This document shows positions 1 through 11,149 of a stretch of DNA of 64,000 bases, piece by piece. The notes beneath the pieces are model-generated. The model was not told where the DNA came from. It did no database searches and saw nothing but the letters and a program-made list of their open reading frames with translations. Position 1 is the stretch's first letter; every line of letters starts with the position of its first letter. The position numbers and the translations under genes were made by a program. Source of the DNA: Capitella teleta. Its lineage: Eukaryota; Annelida; Polychaeta; Capitellidae. Location of the stretch: contig KB297695.1 of the NCBI GenBank assembly GCA_000328365.1, positions 1 through 64,000 on the forward strand. Direction: 5' to 3'.

Positions 1-351
1 ACTGATGACAATACTGTGTCTCTGAGCCAAAGATTCTGCAATTTATGTTGTGGGATATTCCTATGCCATAGAATGTCCCAATCAGGTCTAATCTCGTCTG
101 ATCTGACATAACTTCGCTGTCCTGTACTCTGTTCTGTGTGCCATGATTCGTTCACGTTTTTCAACATGTACAACCCTTTCAGCACTAGTACTGCGTGCGC
201 ACGCATTTCACACATATAGTTTGCCATGTCGTCTCCAGGGCACCGTAGATGCGTTTAATTTATCATACAAAAACTCTAGATATTCAACTAATTCAGAATT
301 CAAAATTTTTCGAAAACTGTAATTGATGTCTCCATCATCAACAACAGAATT
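1..351. other. non-coding flank, no feature seen
   Basis: AT-rich sequence with no coding region, RNA gene or repeat that I recognise. Its right end leads into the decayed copy of the tandem secreted-protein gene. Exon 1 of that fossil could not be found here. Confidence 0.5.
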
Positions 352-478
352 TCCGCTGACCACACTCTGTGTGTCTGAAATTGATATACGTTGTCGGCAA
401 CCATTACACTCAACTATGCTCCTAAGCACCGGGGATATGGCCGAGCACCTTGCAGGCACTGCTCACAAACCGTAAAAC
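352..478 (+). pseudogene. decayed exon-2 fossil of the tandem secreted-protein gene
   Basis: The end of the family's second exon is recognisable: the stretch around 391-475 aligns to the intact copies over the residues RYVVDNRYASYAPKHHGYGP and the final AYGAAH. Relative to the intact copies there is one extra base near 410, shortly before the codons for YAPKH, and the frame before it contains stops. The final stop codon is replaced by CAA. Similarity upstream of 352 fades, and no exon 1, intron or promoter block was found. It is best read as an old dead member at the 5-prime edge of the array. It is far more diverged than the three intact copies, so it escaped their homogenisation. Confidence 0.55.
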
Positions 479-662
479 ACGTTTTATTATTCTGTTTAAG
501 AAATGTGCAGCTTGATCCTGACAAATCCACAAGTGTTCCCAACATAAATAGAGCGCTTTTACATGCAATCTTACTTTATAGCATGTATTTACGATTGAGG
601 AAGTATGCTTCGGGTTGTAAATATTAGATTGCAACAAATGACCCCTAACCATGATTGCATGC

Positions 663-1235
663 AATTCAGGTCCTCTCTACTATCCCTATTACCCTCTTTA
701 TGGCAATGGATTTTATAGGAGACCCACGTGTGAAATTTTTCTCTCAGCTAGAGAAGAGAAACAATTTCACAAAGTGTGTGTGTCCGCTGGTAAACATAGA
801 AGTCGATCTCTAATGAAGAGTTGAAGTGGAAGCGGCGCGTATATATTGCGAGATGAGACATTGATATTGGCGGTCGTCAATTGCTGATGCTTACATTTTT
901 CAGCTGCTGCTGCCTTGTGTGTTAGTAAGCTAGCAATTTATGCCATATATTAGTTTTGTTAGAAACTACACCATCCTTTGTTCAAATTATTACAGAATAG
1001 ACATAGTATAACCCCTCGGGTGATACATATGAAGCAGCTAAAATAATTGCTCCTGACTTGAATCACATGAACATGATAGACTGCATAAACATTACCCTAA
1101 CTCATGTTTCATAGAACCATAAATTTGAATACAATGAGTAAAGTCATGCAGCGAATCTTCGAACAAATATTTTGAAGAGTTTCCTGTTGATTAAAATTAA
1201 ATTTAATGCTGAGTTACCTTTCTGTACTTAACATT
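663..1235. repeat. spacer block P, copy 1 of the tandem array
   Basis: Homologous to 5380-5945 and 12050-12570. Shared landmarks in order are a pyrimidine-rich stretch with CCTCTTTATGG, GGAGACCCACGTGTGAAA with a CACGTG E-box at 725-730, an A/G-rich stretch, GTGTGTGTCCGCTGG, a TATATATT at about 841-848, GAGATGAGACATTG, and CTGCTGCTGCCTTG. The copies are clearly diverged. No open frame is shared between copies, so this is non-coding, possibly an old promoter or leader region duplicated with the gene. Confidence 0.6.
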
Positions 1236-1884
1236 ATGGGAAATGTGATCGGTGTCTCAGAGGCTTTGCAATTAATTTATTTTCCTTTAGTTTGCAATAA
1301 TTACAGGTTCATGTAGTTCTTACTACACCCATCTCCATTCATATCTACACGTATATATGTAGCATTGTTGGTGTGATATAATGTGTTTATTCTTATTTAT
1401 GTTGTTTTTTACCTGCTGTGCCTTTTGAGGCTACAGGGGGCAGAGCCAACTCTGGAACAGGCGCACTTTTATATATGAATATCATTTATTTTTCTACAAA
1501 GCCATCAGTAATGGTTAACATTAAATATATTTATCAGCACTCGTTATCGTGTCACGTTTGTGAGATATCCAAATATATCGCACGCCAATAATTTGTTGAT
1601 TTTAATAAAAAATTTATCATTTTTCTCACTTGTTGGTTCATTCAACTGAAACAACTTATGTGATAGACGGTGAACAGGTATGAAGTGATTTAATCATTGA
1701 CACAAGGTCGCATGCGCCTTCAGGCAACATCACCAAACCCTCTCAAAACATCTACACAAGCTACTAAAGCACGCTCGCTCACCACTTGGATCCCACCCCC
1801 AGAATGGATGGCAGCACATTCCGAATATTCAGGCTTCATCTCGAAATATGTATTATACAACAAAGTAATTTATCGCCGTATTAC

Positions 1885-2120
1885 TACATGCAATACATAT
1901 GCAAAACACTTTAACAGGTACAAGTGTGCAGCTGGCAAATTTCTCATGGTTTTCTTGGTGCATTTCTCATGGTCATCAAACACAAGGTCACTCAGTACCT
2001 TTTGCAAAAGCAATAAACTAGTCTTAGGCAAAACAAGAGCTCCCATGTTCCGTGTCGTTATTCAATAAACATTCCGGAATCCTCTACGCCTCGGAACCTC
2101 TCTCGTCTCCAGGGAATGCA
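1885..2120. repeat. spacer block Q, copy 1
   Basis: Matches 12780-12995. Common landmarks are CACAAGGTCACTCAGT or AAAAGGTCACTCAGT, AGCAATAAACTA or AACAATAAACTA, CAAGAGCTC, and TTATTCAATAAACAT or CTATTCAATAAACAT. The two AATAAA motifs could be old polyadenylation signals, but no coding exon sits next to them. The short open frames across this block are not conserved in the other copy. Confidence 0.5.
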
Positions 2121-2165
2121 CACGTTTCAATTCTTTTGCTTTGTGAGAATTGCTCTCATTTATCC

Positions 2166-2550
2166 GATTTCTGCAAACAATGCCAAACCAGAATTCTCGC
2201 CACTCACCATCCATTTGCAGCCGACATTTCCCTGCCTTCAAATGTCCAAACTACTCTCACCAAATGACGTCACTTCTACCACATTGCCTTAGCGATGCCA
2301 GCTTCAATTATAGTGGACAATGCAGCTGTTCACTGCGCCACAGATCTTAGATTTCCCTTTCAATTGAAACCTTGTCGGAGGGTGCAGGCATGCTGCTCAA
2401 AAGACGCCCTGAACCCTAAACACAAGGTCAAGTAGGTTTCCTGAGAGGATTGGCTGCAATGGAAAGCAGACAAGGACAAATGTAATCAGACATTGATGAT
2501 GACATTTACGCGACTGACGAAAATCGTAAGCTTTCATTTGGAGTAGAACC
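2166..2550. repeat. spacer block R, copy 1
   Basis: Aligns almost continuously with 14223-14604, with high identity by eye. A central run, CACCAAATGACGTCACTTC (including the CRE-like TGACGTCA), and the following CCACATTGCCTTAGCGATG are nearly unchanged. The block lies about 0.8-1.2 kb upstream of gene copies 1 and 3, and no copy was found upstream of gene copy 2. Its better conservation compared with blocks P and Q could mean a regulatory role, but that is inference. Confidence 0.6.
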
Positions 2551-3204
2551 GCGTGAAACGATAACAGCGGCAAGTAAGTCCATGCCCTTTACGTTGCCTA
2601 ATATCTTTCATGTATTACAGAAATATCCTCTGACAACATTCTTGTGAAGAAATTCATGCGCAATTAACAACGTTGTTGGAATGCATAATTATTTGAATGA
2701 TTGCTTTTAAACGTTAATGCAAAGTTCATATAATACATGTATATTCAGTCCAGTGTGAACTTGATCAATGTAACATAACAGGAGAATTTCCGGTGCAGTG
2801 GTGGGAATATTTTGGAGACATTATAATACGAACATCAATGCAATCAAGGTGTTTAAATTATAATCAGATAAATTAAACTGACATACATATAAATTAGTAT
2901 AAGACATTGATTACTTAAGACACGCGACATGTCCGCCTGAAAACACCTTTAAGGCAAACTTCTTTTGAACTCGGATTGCTGATATTCTGAATTAATAAAA
3001 CTGAGTCAAATTCCAAACACAGTATATGCATCGACCTATTTTTTTCCGATTATTATCATTTTTCTTTCTTTTTTCTTTTTTTTTCTTTGAGCAGGTCAAT
3101 GTGTATAATATACAGTAAGTTCCTTCATAAAAAGATCTTCGAGGATGCATATATGCGTGACAGTAAACTTAGATAAGCTTGATACATAATAGCGTGGCCT
3201 GGAA
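2551..3204. other. AT-rich spacer with a pyrimidine microsatellite
   Basis: No gene seen. A T/C-rich simple repeat (mainly TTTTC units) lies at about 3049-3091. Confidence 0.5.
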
Positions 3205-3397
3205 AAACGTTATTGGAGCCCAGAAGCATCAATGTACACGTGAAGAAAAATCAAAATGCAAACAGAGCACAGGAAGCTGACCAAACAATGGATACACAAG
3301 AAGTTTTGCATCCACATCTGCATATAACGCCATGTCAGTTTAACAGAATATTCATTCAGCTCATCTGAGAGATCAGCAGCATACAACAGCCTTCAAG
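3205..3397 (+). promoter_or_regulatory. proximal promoter (block S) of tandem gene copy 1
   Basis: This segment is almost the same as 9665-9853 and 15650-15830, beginning at GGAGCCCAGAAGCATCAATG. It holds an octamer-like ATGCAAAC, a forkhead-like ACCAAACAA and a TATA-like element. In this copy the TATA is weaker (CATATAACG at 3321-3329) than the CATATAAAG of copies 2 and 3. A start site about 30 bases downstream near TTCATTCAG is expected. Factor names are inferred from motif resemblance only. Confidence 0.6.
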
Positions 3398-3758
3398 ATG
3401 AACACCATGCCTGTCGCCATTCTGCTAGCCTGCTGCGTCGCCCTGAGCACCGCCAGCTATGATCAGACCTACTACCAGCCTGGCTTCAACAGAGGGTAAC
3501 ACCATTCCATTCCCATCAGCAATGTAGTTTCATTTCGTAATGCACAGGCCCCATGGCATCGCTGCAGTGTACCGCAATGATCTGCGTCAAGTGGCCGTCA
3601 ACCATCGCGCAGAGGCAGTGGGAGCATCTGATGGAACAGCCGACTACTATGGCGTTCCCGGCGCTGGCAGATACGTCGTCGACAACCGATACGCCAGCTA
3701 TGCTCCCAAGCACCACGGATACGGCCCAGCACTCAATGCATACGGGGCTGCTCACTAA
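3398..3758 (+). CDS. unrecognised small secreted tyrosine-rich protein, tandem copy 1
   Basis: Two coding exons, 3398-3495 and 3548-3758, are joined across a 52-base GT-AG intron and give 102 residues. Residues 1-20 form a signal peptide (hydrophobic core AILLACCVAL, cleavage expected after STAS). The mature part of about 82 residues has no cysteine, no transmembrane segment and no dibasic processing site. It is rich in tyrosine (11) with several glycines, histidines and arginines, and ends HHGYGP...AYGAAH. I do not recognise the family. The composition would suit a cuticle, mucus, adhesive or egg-coat component, but that is a guess. The second ATG at residue 4 is a possible alternative start. 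AATAAA lies 28 bases past the stop at 3786-3791. Exon 2 is identical to copies 2 and 3. Exon 1 differs at residues 3, 9 and 10 (T, L and L here, against S, M and F in copies 2 and 3). Confidence 0.82.
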
Positions 3759-5214
3759 CTGAAAAATGAATATATAAAAAATAATAATAAATTATGTTTG
3801 CTCCATGATTAAGTTAACTTTCTTTTCTGATCACATTATTTTCTTTTTGTTGAATCAGAGAAGTTGCTGTGCAACACACATTGTAGCCAAATGAATCCCC
3901 GCCCCCTTCCTTTTTGGCATATCTTTTTTTATTTTTATTTTGTTGTTGTTGTTGATGATGAGAATTATCCTTGGGCTTTTCTCTGAGGAAAGGGAAATGT
4001 AATTCTAAAAGGTGCTGCAATAGCTGATAAACAAAGGGTTCAATAAACAAAATACGCTGTTAACGTGCATAAATGATAAAATCGCTCAGAAGTCATATTC
4101 GCGATCGTCGTCCGATTTCACCCAAACCAAGTGGATTTTTGGAACTAAAATCGAATTTGGCTTCAGCTTCTGTAGGCAGCTAGCACTGTTTTCATTTTAT
4201 CTCAACCTGTTCGATTTTCGGGCTTGGATCGTCGACACGGAGACTCAGCCTATAATAGATGGGATCTATGCAGACCTGAGTCCCTGATCAGGGAAAAGGT
4301 AATTTGATGACGCAACTGTTTCCACAATCAGTGTTTGTTCTTCAATTTCTGAAATTAAAAAGAAAATCGATACTTGCTTTCGTCAGTGGACTATTCTTAG
4401 GAGGCCAAACAACAACGTGTTTCATTCTTTACTTGATGATAACAAAGTAAAAGCAAAATACACAACTCTCAACCTTCCGTTCTCTTTTGTCCTAATCGAA
4501 CCAAACCAGCGAATGTATTATACAAAGTGGGCAAATAGTAGTCTATCTACTCCATGTTATAAACAAACCTCTAAAATTTGCTAAAATGTATCAATTATTC
4601 CAAGTAAATAAATACCCGATATGAATTGACTCTGTTAATCTGCGCCCATTATTTTATGCAAAGATATCAAATAAAAATTTTATTTTGGATGAGGGAAGAA
4701 CATTTAAGTGCAAGCGGTGTATGTGTGATTCAGATGAGCCCCTGAACGAGCATTAAGAAATGCCATCTTTTGTATGACGCTTCAATACAAACTCTCTGCT
4801 TTGTTTTGATCTTAGGAGATGAACACTAGTGCTACTGTCACAGTGGTACGAGAGGGTTTCCTTTATGATACATTCAATGAAGCTTATTCTTGGTCCAGGG
4901 AACGGTTTGTCGCCAAAAGTGGAAATACTGATTGACGAGTGCACTCTATGAATTGAGCTATATAGGCATAAATGTTGATGAAATTGGTATCGAAATAATA
5001 GGAATAGCAGCAGGGTATGTTAGACTAACCATACCAAGTATTTATTTCTCTTATCTTTGTGTGAGTTTTACACTGCTTTTGGCCAACAATGTATAATATT
5101 ACGTTTGTTGGAAAAGTCATTCAAGTACGTAATTAGAAACAACATTGAGTTTTCTGTCACTGCATTCAATGTGATATTTTCTCGTCTAGACAGAGTCTCA
5201 TTCATTGAAACATC
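3759..5214. other. spacer between array units, with a partial block P fragment
   Basis: No gene seen. A short stretch near 3960-4015 (TTCTCTGAGGAAAGGGAAA and the following AATTCTA) resembles the middle of block P and may be a fourth, partial copy. A GTT/GAT microsatellite lies near 3941-3961. Confidence 0.4.
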
Positions 5215-5390
5215 ATTGTAAACAATGAATAAGTGTACATGCATGTAATTGACGACACCAGAAACCGGAATTGAGGCCAGCATTGAATCAGTTCATTCAT
5301 TATGATTTCCAACGCAACACGTTGCTATACCTGAGCATGAAGCTGCGCATCAGCCTTTAACACAGCAATACTTTGCTTGATTGCCTCGGA
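5215..5390. repeat. spacer block B, copy 2
   Basis: Homologous to 13655-13820. Shared landmarks are GTAATTGACG, GGAATTGAGGCCAGCATTGAA, TTCATTC, TACCTGAGCAT and a CACCCACCC-like run. Here it leads directly into block P copy 2. In the third unit the matching block lies elsewhere in the order, so the spacers have been rearranged since duplication. Confidence 0.5.
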
Positions 5391-5945
5391 TGCACTCACC
5401 CACCCACTTGCCCTCTTTATGACAAAAGGGCTTCATAGGAGCCCACGTGTGAAAATCTCCTCTGAGGGAAAGGAAACGCAATTCCATAAAGTGTGTTCAT
5501 CCGCTGGAAAACGAACCATTCGTTTTATATGTAACAAAGAGGAAGCAGCGCCTATATAACAATTGCAAGACGAGACATTGGCGTTGTTTGTGCTTGCATT
5601 TCTCGTGCTGCTCTTTTGGGTATCACTAAAGGCAACCCATGTACTTTATGTCAGACATCAGTTTTATAATACACTGCCTATCTTGAGTTCAGATGATTAT
5701 TGTAGAGATACTGCATGATCCTTCGTGTGATATATATGTGGCAGGAGAAATGTTGTTTGTGAATGGATCACATAACAATGATAAAATTCGATAAATATTG
5801 TTTTAGCTCATACTTCATGGTCTCCTGTCGTTTTATTGCAAGAAATGCAAGAATACAGGAAGTTTATCCAAACAAATCTCCTGCAGACCTTTTCGGAAAT
5901 TTCTTTTGATTTATTGCTGAGTAACGTCCCTAAGCTTAACGCAAC
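5380..5945. repeat. spacer block P, copy 2
   Basis: Second copy of the block seen at 663 and 12050. It keeps the CACGTG E-box at 5444-5449, GTGTGTTCATCCGCTGG, a TATATAA at 5553-5559 and GACGAGACATTGGCG. The TATA plus the conserved sequence 20-30 bases downstream look like a core promoter and leader, but no coding exon follows that is shared among copies. Confidence 0.6.
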
Positions 5946-7427
5946 CTAAGTAATATGTCCCGTACCCTGAAGATATAATTATTGATTCTTCTCCCCTCGT
6001 GTTCTTTGCTATAAGTCCAGGGTGAGTATTATTTCAATCTGCCGTGAAACCATTATTTGTGGGTGTGGCTATTTCAATAAAGATTTTTTTTTTTCCGAGA
6101 AAAAAATTTCTTTGTTATATTGGTGGACTTGTCTGCCATAGAGAGTTGTCTTTTTGTCCATCACGTGGCGAAATTCTTCGAGGTCTCCCTGCTTAAGCAA
6201 GTCAGGCGTCTTCCGGGAACACACGGCTATTTTTTTATTTCGCCAAATTGCTTCAGATGATCAGGAACAAGTGAATTCTTGGAGTTGATATCTATTTCCG
6301 CTCATACGTACATGAAAGCTGTGTATGATACCTGAAAATGCATGCGTAGTTTATGTTGTAGTATAATAGACGAAGATAATATTCGAGCTTCCAATAATTT
6401 AATGAGTCGTGGATTGAACTTATATATACACAGAGAGGTAATGAAATCGATGATACAAAAATAGGATTGAGAAATATCCTTGAGTTGATTTATCATTGAG
6501 CTCATTTTGAATAACTAATCTTTAAATACAACAGTTTACACTATACATATTACACATCTTCCTCAGCCTCTAAACTCGAATCAAATAATTGTTTGCGAGG
6601 TTTCTTATAATTATGTACTGCATGCGAGTAATTTGCTTGTAAGTATTGACATTGTTTTTAAATATCTGTAAAGCATGTCAGAGACGTTCTGTGAATTTCA
6701 TGATCGCTATAAAGAATACATTAAACATCGAATTGCCTAATTAAACGTGTCAATTGCGACTACAATAAATAAAAAGCAATATTTGTAACGAAAATTATAG
6801 AAATATTGTGGGCCCGCTTAAAAAGATCATTGCTACGATGATGGTCGACCATATATATATAAGTAAATAACCAATCATTGCCCAACTTATGTTTAGCCCC
6901 GCCAATCAGTGGTAATCACAGTGCAGCTTTGAATAAGCCCAGCCCTCATTCCCTCTAATTACTAATGACGTTGTCAGTCTCAGTTCATCCCACGTTTAGC
7001 TCATCTTTTGGACTTCGTGACCTTGCCATACAAACCGTATATCCAGTGCTAGGTGCTATACATCATAAACCTGGACACAATATCGAACAACGAAAAGCGG
7101 ATATCATAAAAGCACATTATGCAACTAAAGTGATATACTTGAGGTTTATTCATTGCACGCAGTCGTAATTCAATGCCTTGAGTTTGATTTTCAACTAAAT
7201 TTGGAGGAGTTCTTCTGTAAGTCCGTCTTTTAGTCTAGTTCTGAGACACTAGTAGCTCCGAATCCAGTCAAACGGTTATGTTTGGTATGTTACAGGAGCT
7301 CATTCACCTTGATTGATTTAATTTAACTAATGAAATGTCATTCTACATGAACTTCAAAATTTACAATAGAGGCGAAAAGGTGCTCGTGATATGAATGACG
7401 AATTCGTATTCTTAATTTTGATATATG
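5946..7427. other. AT-rich spacer, no gene seen
   Basis: No coding region, repeat family or RNA gene could be supported. Short open frames here have no recognisable protein content. Confidence 0.5.
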
Positions 7428-7490
7428 TACGAGGGTTGTTTGGAAAATTCTCGGTCTAACGTAGATGGCGCAGTACTAGAAACGTGAAAT
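7428..7490 (+). mobile_element. mariner-like terminal inverted repeat remnant
   Basis: TACGAGGGTTGTTTGGAAAA followed by TTCTCGG and CTAAC resembles the terminal repeat of mariner elements of the Tc1/mariner superfamily. No matching opposite end and no transposase frame were found in the next kilobase, so this is an end fragment of a dead element. Confidence 0.4.
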
Positions 7491-9106
7491 CTTTCGGATA
7501 GATAGAGCAACTATTCACAACATAACACATGTTTATTATTTCTCTTGAATAACTAGTTTTTGACTGTGCGTATTTCTACTGATATCACTGTCAAAGCATC
7601 ATTTCAAGTGCCAAAAGTTTTATTTGAGGGCCTCTAATAACACTCTCTCGCAACATTAGATCGTTGTTTGCAATTGAGTACACTGCTTGTGTATTAGTTT
7701 TGCTGTGATGAAAATTAAATGAAATTCAATTGACAAAACAATCAAGTTAACACCGAAATTGCGCTAGGGAGGTGCATCAAAAAGACCCGCCCATGTTTTA
7801 CTTTTCGATCAAAAAGCCACGCAGCCATTTAAATCAATTATTCCGCTAAATGAATTAAATGTTTGTCATTATATATGTGTCTAAATGTATATTTTAGAGT
7901 GACAAATATTGACTGTACCCATATATGTATGCACAATTTTGGATAATTATATCCCTCTATTTTAAGGATCTTATGATATTTTTATTCCTAACATAATACT
8001 TCAGTATTTCATTAAAGTAAATAATGATACTCTTTCGGGGAAATGAAATATTGAGAGAGCAAATCTTGGTATGTAAAGTTTTGGTGAAACGTGAAAGCAC
8101 AATAAGGAAACTGCAGGAAATGTTTTACTGGACCGTTAAACCTACTTTGGTCGCATTAATTTCAATACAACCTGGCACAAACATGCGAATTAACACGATC
8201 ATGTGTTTGTCTAAGTTATTCCAAGAAATGAATTATTATCGGAGTTGTTTGGAGCGGTTAATGTCGACACAAAATAATCATATTGGGAGATAATGTTGAA
8301 AACTATGATCTTTTGAAGGGTAGATATAAAAATAGGTGTCACAGCACAAAATTTTGCACTATTTCTATTTTTCTTTGGTGAGCTCGATATCTTTTATTGA
8401 GATTTTCGCATTTCACAATTCAGTATTAACTATTACGCTGATAAAACATAAAATATATAACATCACTGAAAAGCTAGGACCGTCCCCAACAAATTGGCAC
8501 GAGTTAAACTGTTAGACGTTTGTGCGTCGGGCAGTTGCCGAGATATGAAGAAAAACGTAACAATTTAACCCTTACGTAATTTCCATGTTAGTCGCGAATA
8601 GGATAAGAAAATGAAGCGTTCTGATTGGCCAGGTAGCATCTGACATCAGATGCAGAACTTAGCCCCAGCGATGTTTTTGGTGGGGATAATGTCGCGGGTC
8701 TGTTCATGTAAAATCACTGCGCAGCGCTAAAATTATCGCTTTTTAACTATTCAAAAACAGAACATATATATTGATACATGGTACCAGGAATCCAAAACTG
8801 CATTGCACGGACGGGTCCGTAGCCGTTTAAGCACGCAATTATAGTTTGGAGGGGGGGGGCATTACTAGAGGGGGAAACTAAATTAAATTGAAAAATCCTT
8901 ATTATTCATTCATACATGGTAATAACACATAATACTGCTTCACTTAGGCCTACTGCAATCATAATATTTTATATTAATATACTAATAAAGCCAAGGAGGA
9001 ACTTCCACACCTGCATGCTAACACAAGGTGTGCATATACATAGGAGCTCGTTTCTCAGGAAGATAATTTATGTTTTGCAATAATTCTACGTTCGGTCATT
9101 TTTGAA
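7491..9106. other. AT-rich spacer, no gene seen
   Basis: Nothing supportable apart from a short poly-G run near 8849. The open frame at 8024-8293 has no recognisable domain. Confidence 0.45.
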
Positions 9107-9199
9107 TCGCTCATAACAACATGAATTTTCCATCGCACATTGCAATATAGAAACCTATAAACAAACAGAGAGAGAGAGAAACATTTATTTGGCTACTGA

Positions 9200-9535
9200 G
9201 TGTGAGTGTGAGTGATTGGGGTTTTACGGCTCCACCCAAACCAATCGGAAGATACGGGCGCCAGAACAGAGGGCCTGGGACCAGGGTTTCCCCCTACTAT
9301 TATCGATAAATCCCAAGGGTTCTTTATCCTGCATACCACCATAGACAGTAGTACACAGCGCCCGGCCTTGTTACACAATTGGGCAGCACTGCAGAGTCAC
9401 TGCAGAATCACAATTGTAATTCACAATCATAACGCCCGTGGCCTGATCGAGTCTCGAACCCGGGACCTCAACCCCCACGGTCAGCATAGGATTGCAGTAA
9501 GTTGGTTTAACCCACTGAGCTATTCGATGCTCCAA
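9200..9535 (-). mobile_element. tRNA-derived SINE
   Basis: Read on the minus strand, the head has a perfect pol III A box (TAGCTCAGTGGG, 9511-9522) and a B box (GGTTCGAGACTC, 9448-9459) spaced as in a tRNA gene, followed by about 240 bases of unrelated body that ends in a GTGAGTGTGAGTG-like simple tail. It is flanked by a 12-base target duplication, TTTGGCTAYTGA, at 9188-9199 and 9536-9547 (one mismatch). The tRNA part does not fold into a full tRNA body and runs into the SINE tail, so it is not a tRNA gene. It interrupts promoter block S of gene copy 2: the sequence at 9107-9168 resumes its match to the copy-3 flank only at about 9608. Confidence 0.8.
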
Positions 9536-9607
9536 TTTGGCTATTGAAAATAAAACATATACACAATTATTATATATTTGAATGTAATTTGCCGGAAGAC
9601 CAGGCTA

Positions 9608-9853
9608 TGGTGCGTCGCATCATGACCAATGTGGATGAATGAGAAATTAAAAAAAAAAAACATATTTGGAGCCCAGAAGCATCAATGTACATGTGAAGAA
9701 AAATCATAATGAAAAGTGCAGAGCACAGGAAGCTGACCAAACAATGGATAGAATGGAAGTTTTGCTTCCACATCTGCATATAAAGCCATGTCAGTTTAAC
9801 AGAATATTCATTCAGCTCATCTGAGAGATCAGCAGCATACAACAGCCTTCAAG
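9608..9853 (+). promoter_or_regulatory. proximal promoter (block S) of tandem gene copy 2
   Basis: Near-identical to the promoter of copies 1 and 3, with a clear TATA box (CATATAAAG, 9777-9785) and the palindromic TGGAAGTTTTGCTTCCA just upstream of it. The octamer-like ATGCAAAC of copies 1 and 3 is altered here (ATGAAAAG). Confidence 0.65.
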
Positions 9854-10214
9854 ATGAACTCCATGCCTGTCGCCATTATGTTCGCCTGCTGCGTCGCCCT
9901 GAGCACCGCCAGCTATGATCAGACCTACTACCAGCCTGGCTTCAACAGAGGGTAACACCATTCCATTCACATCAGCAATATAGTTTCATTTCGTAATGCA
10001 CAGGCCCCATGGCATCGCTGCAGTGTACCGCAATGATCTGCGTCAAGTGGCCGTCAACCATCGCGCAGAGGCAGTGGGAGCATCTGATGGAACAGCCGAC
10101 TACTATGGCGTTCCCGGCGCTGGCAGATACGTCGTCGACAACCGATACGCCAGCTATGCTCCCAAGCACCACGGATACGGCCCAGCACTCAATGCATACG
10201 GGGCTGCTCACTAA
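9854..10214 (+). CDS. unrecognised small secreted tyrosine-rich protein, tandem copy 2
   Basis: Exons 9854-9951 and 10004-10214 with a 52-base intron encode 102 residues. The signal peptide is MNSMPVAIMFACCVALSTAS. The mature protein is identical to copy 1. Exon 2 matches copies 1 and 3 base for base and the intron differs from copy 1 at only two sites, but the sequence after TAA is unrelated to either copy. No AATAAA or ATTAAA was found in the 200 bases after the stop, so 3-prime processing may rely on a variant signal. The protein is unrecognised; the signal peptide and absence of membrane segments support secretion. Confidence 0.8.
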
Positions 10215-11149
10215 ACATGAGATAAACTTCATGGTTATATAATGAATAATATTCGCTTTTCTTGTTCAATTGGTCTTGTTTGTTTGGTCTTGGTGAAGGA
10301 ATGTGATACTGCTACCAAACCGACCAGTGTTCATCAGTTGAACAGAGCATCAGTGGAATTTCATACAGTATTATATCATTTATTCCAATAGCAGTTAAGC
10401 ATTGACATTGACATATAAAAGAAAAGAAAAATAGAAAAGGGAAATAGATGAATTAATAACAATCAAAATAATACAGTGTAGCAATAAAGTGAACATAAAT
10501 GATAGCAATGGACACATTCATGAAGACTCCGGATTTGTGCATAATAAAAAGAATATAGCTATGCGTTCTGTACAATTTAGTGTTGAACTCAAATGACCTA
10601 GTCTTATATTATTCTCCTTTTCTTTTCGGCCTGAAAATTTTGAACTTCATTTCCCATACCTTTCATTCTCTTCCGGACATTTCCTCTTTTAAATCATCTC
10701 TTCGCGAGTCATCATATTACATGCCACTCGCACAAATTTATTACTAAATATTCTGCAAATTTATGACCTGTCAAGAGGACCTCCTCATGACATGTACTGA
10801 ATAAAGTTTTCTATTGAATATCTCTTTGTTCTAAAATGCAATATGCAGCACAGACAATTTCATTTGAGTATTTAATTTTTGTTCCTATTATATCTTTTCA
10901 TGTGTTTAATTTGAAACCAGCGACACCTCTTGAAGTGGTGTGGAGAATTTCTACAACGCATTGTTTGATTCTTGCTAGAAACAAACTGTAGATAGAGGTA
11001 ACGAGAAAAGTGCATAATCTTTCAATATAATTCATGCTATTTACTCAACACTGATAAAACGAAAAAAAAGTGAGAGAGTAGAGTGGACCTTCGGTCAGGG
11101 AGACCAACAAGATTTGGGATCAGTACACTTCTTGTTCGGACACTTAACC
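10215..11149. other. spacer, no gene seen
   Basis: AT-rich with no recognisable coding sequence or repeat. Confidence 0.45.

Noticed and set aside
3516-3755. Antisense open frame opposite exon 2 of each tandem gene
   Set aside because: Repeats in all three copies only because exon 2 is identical; it is the reverse-strand shadow of a GC-rich coding exon.
8024-8293. Possible mariner transposase relic downstream of the 7428 terminal repeat
   Set aside because: The translation shows none of the DD34D or helix-turn-helix landmarks.
9430-9535. tRNA gene on the minus strand
   Set aside because: A and B boxes are good, but the sequence does not close an acceptor stem, continues into a SINE body, and is flanked by a target duplication.
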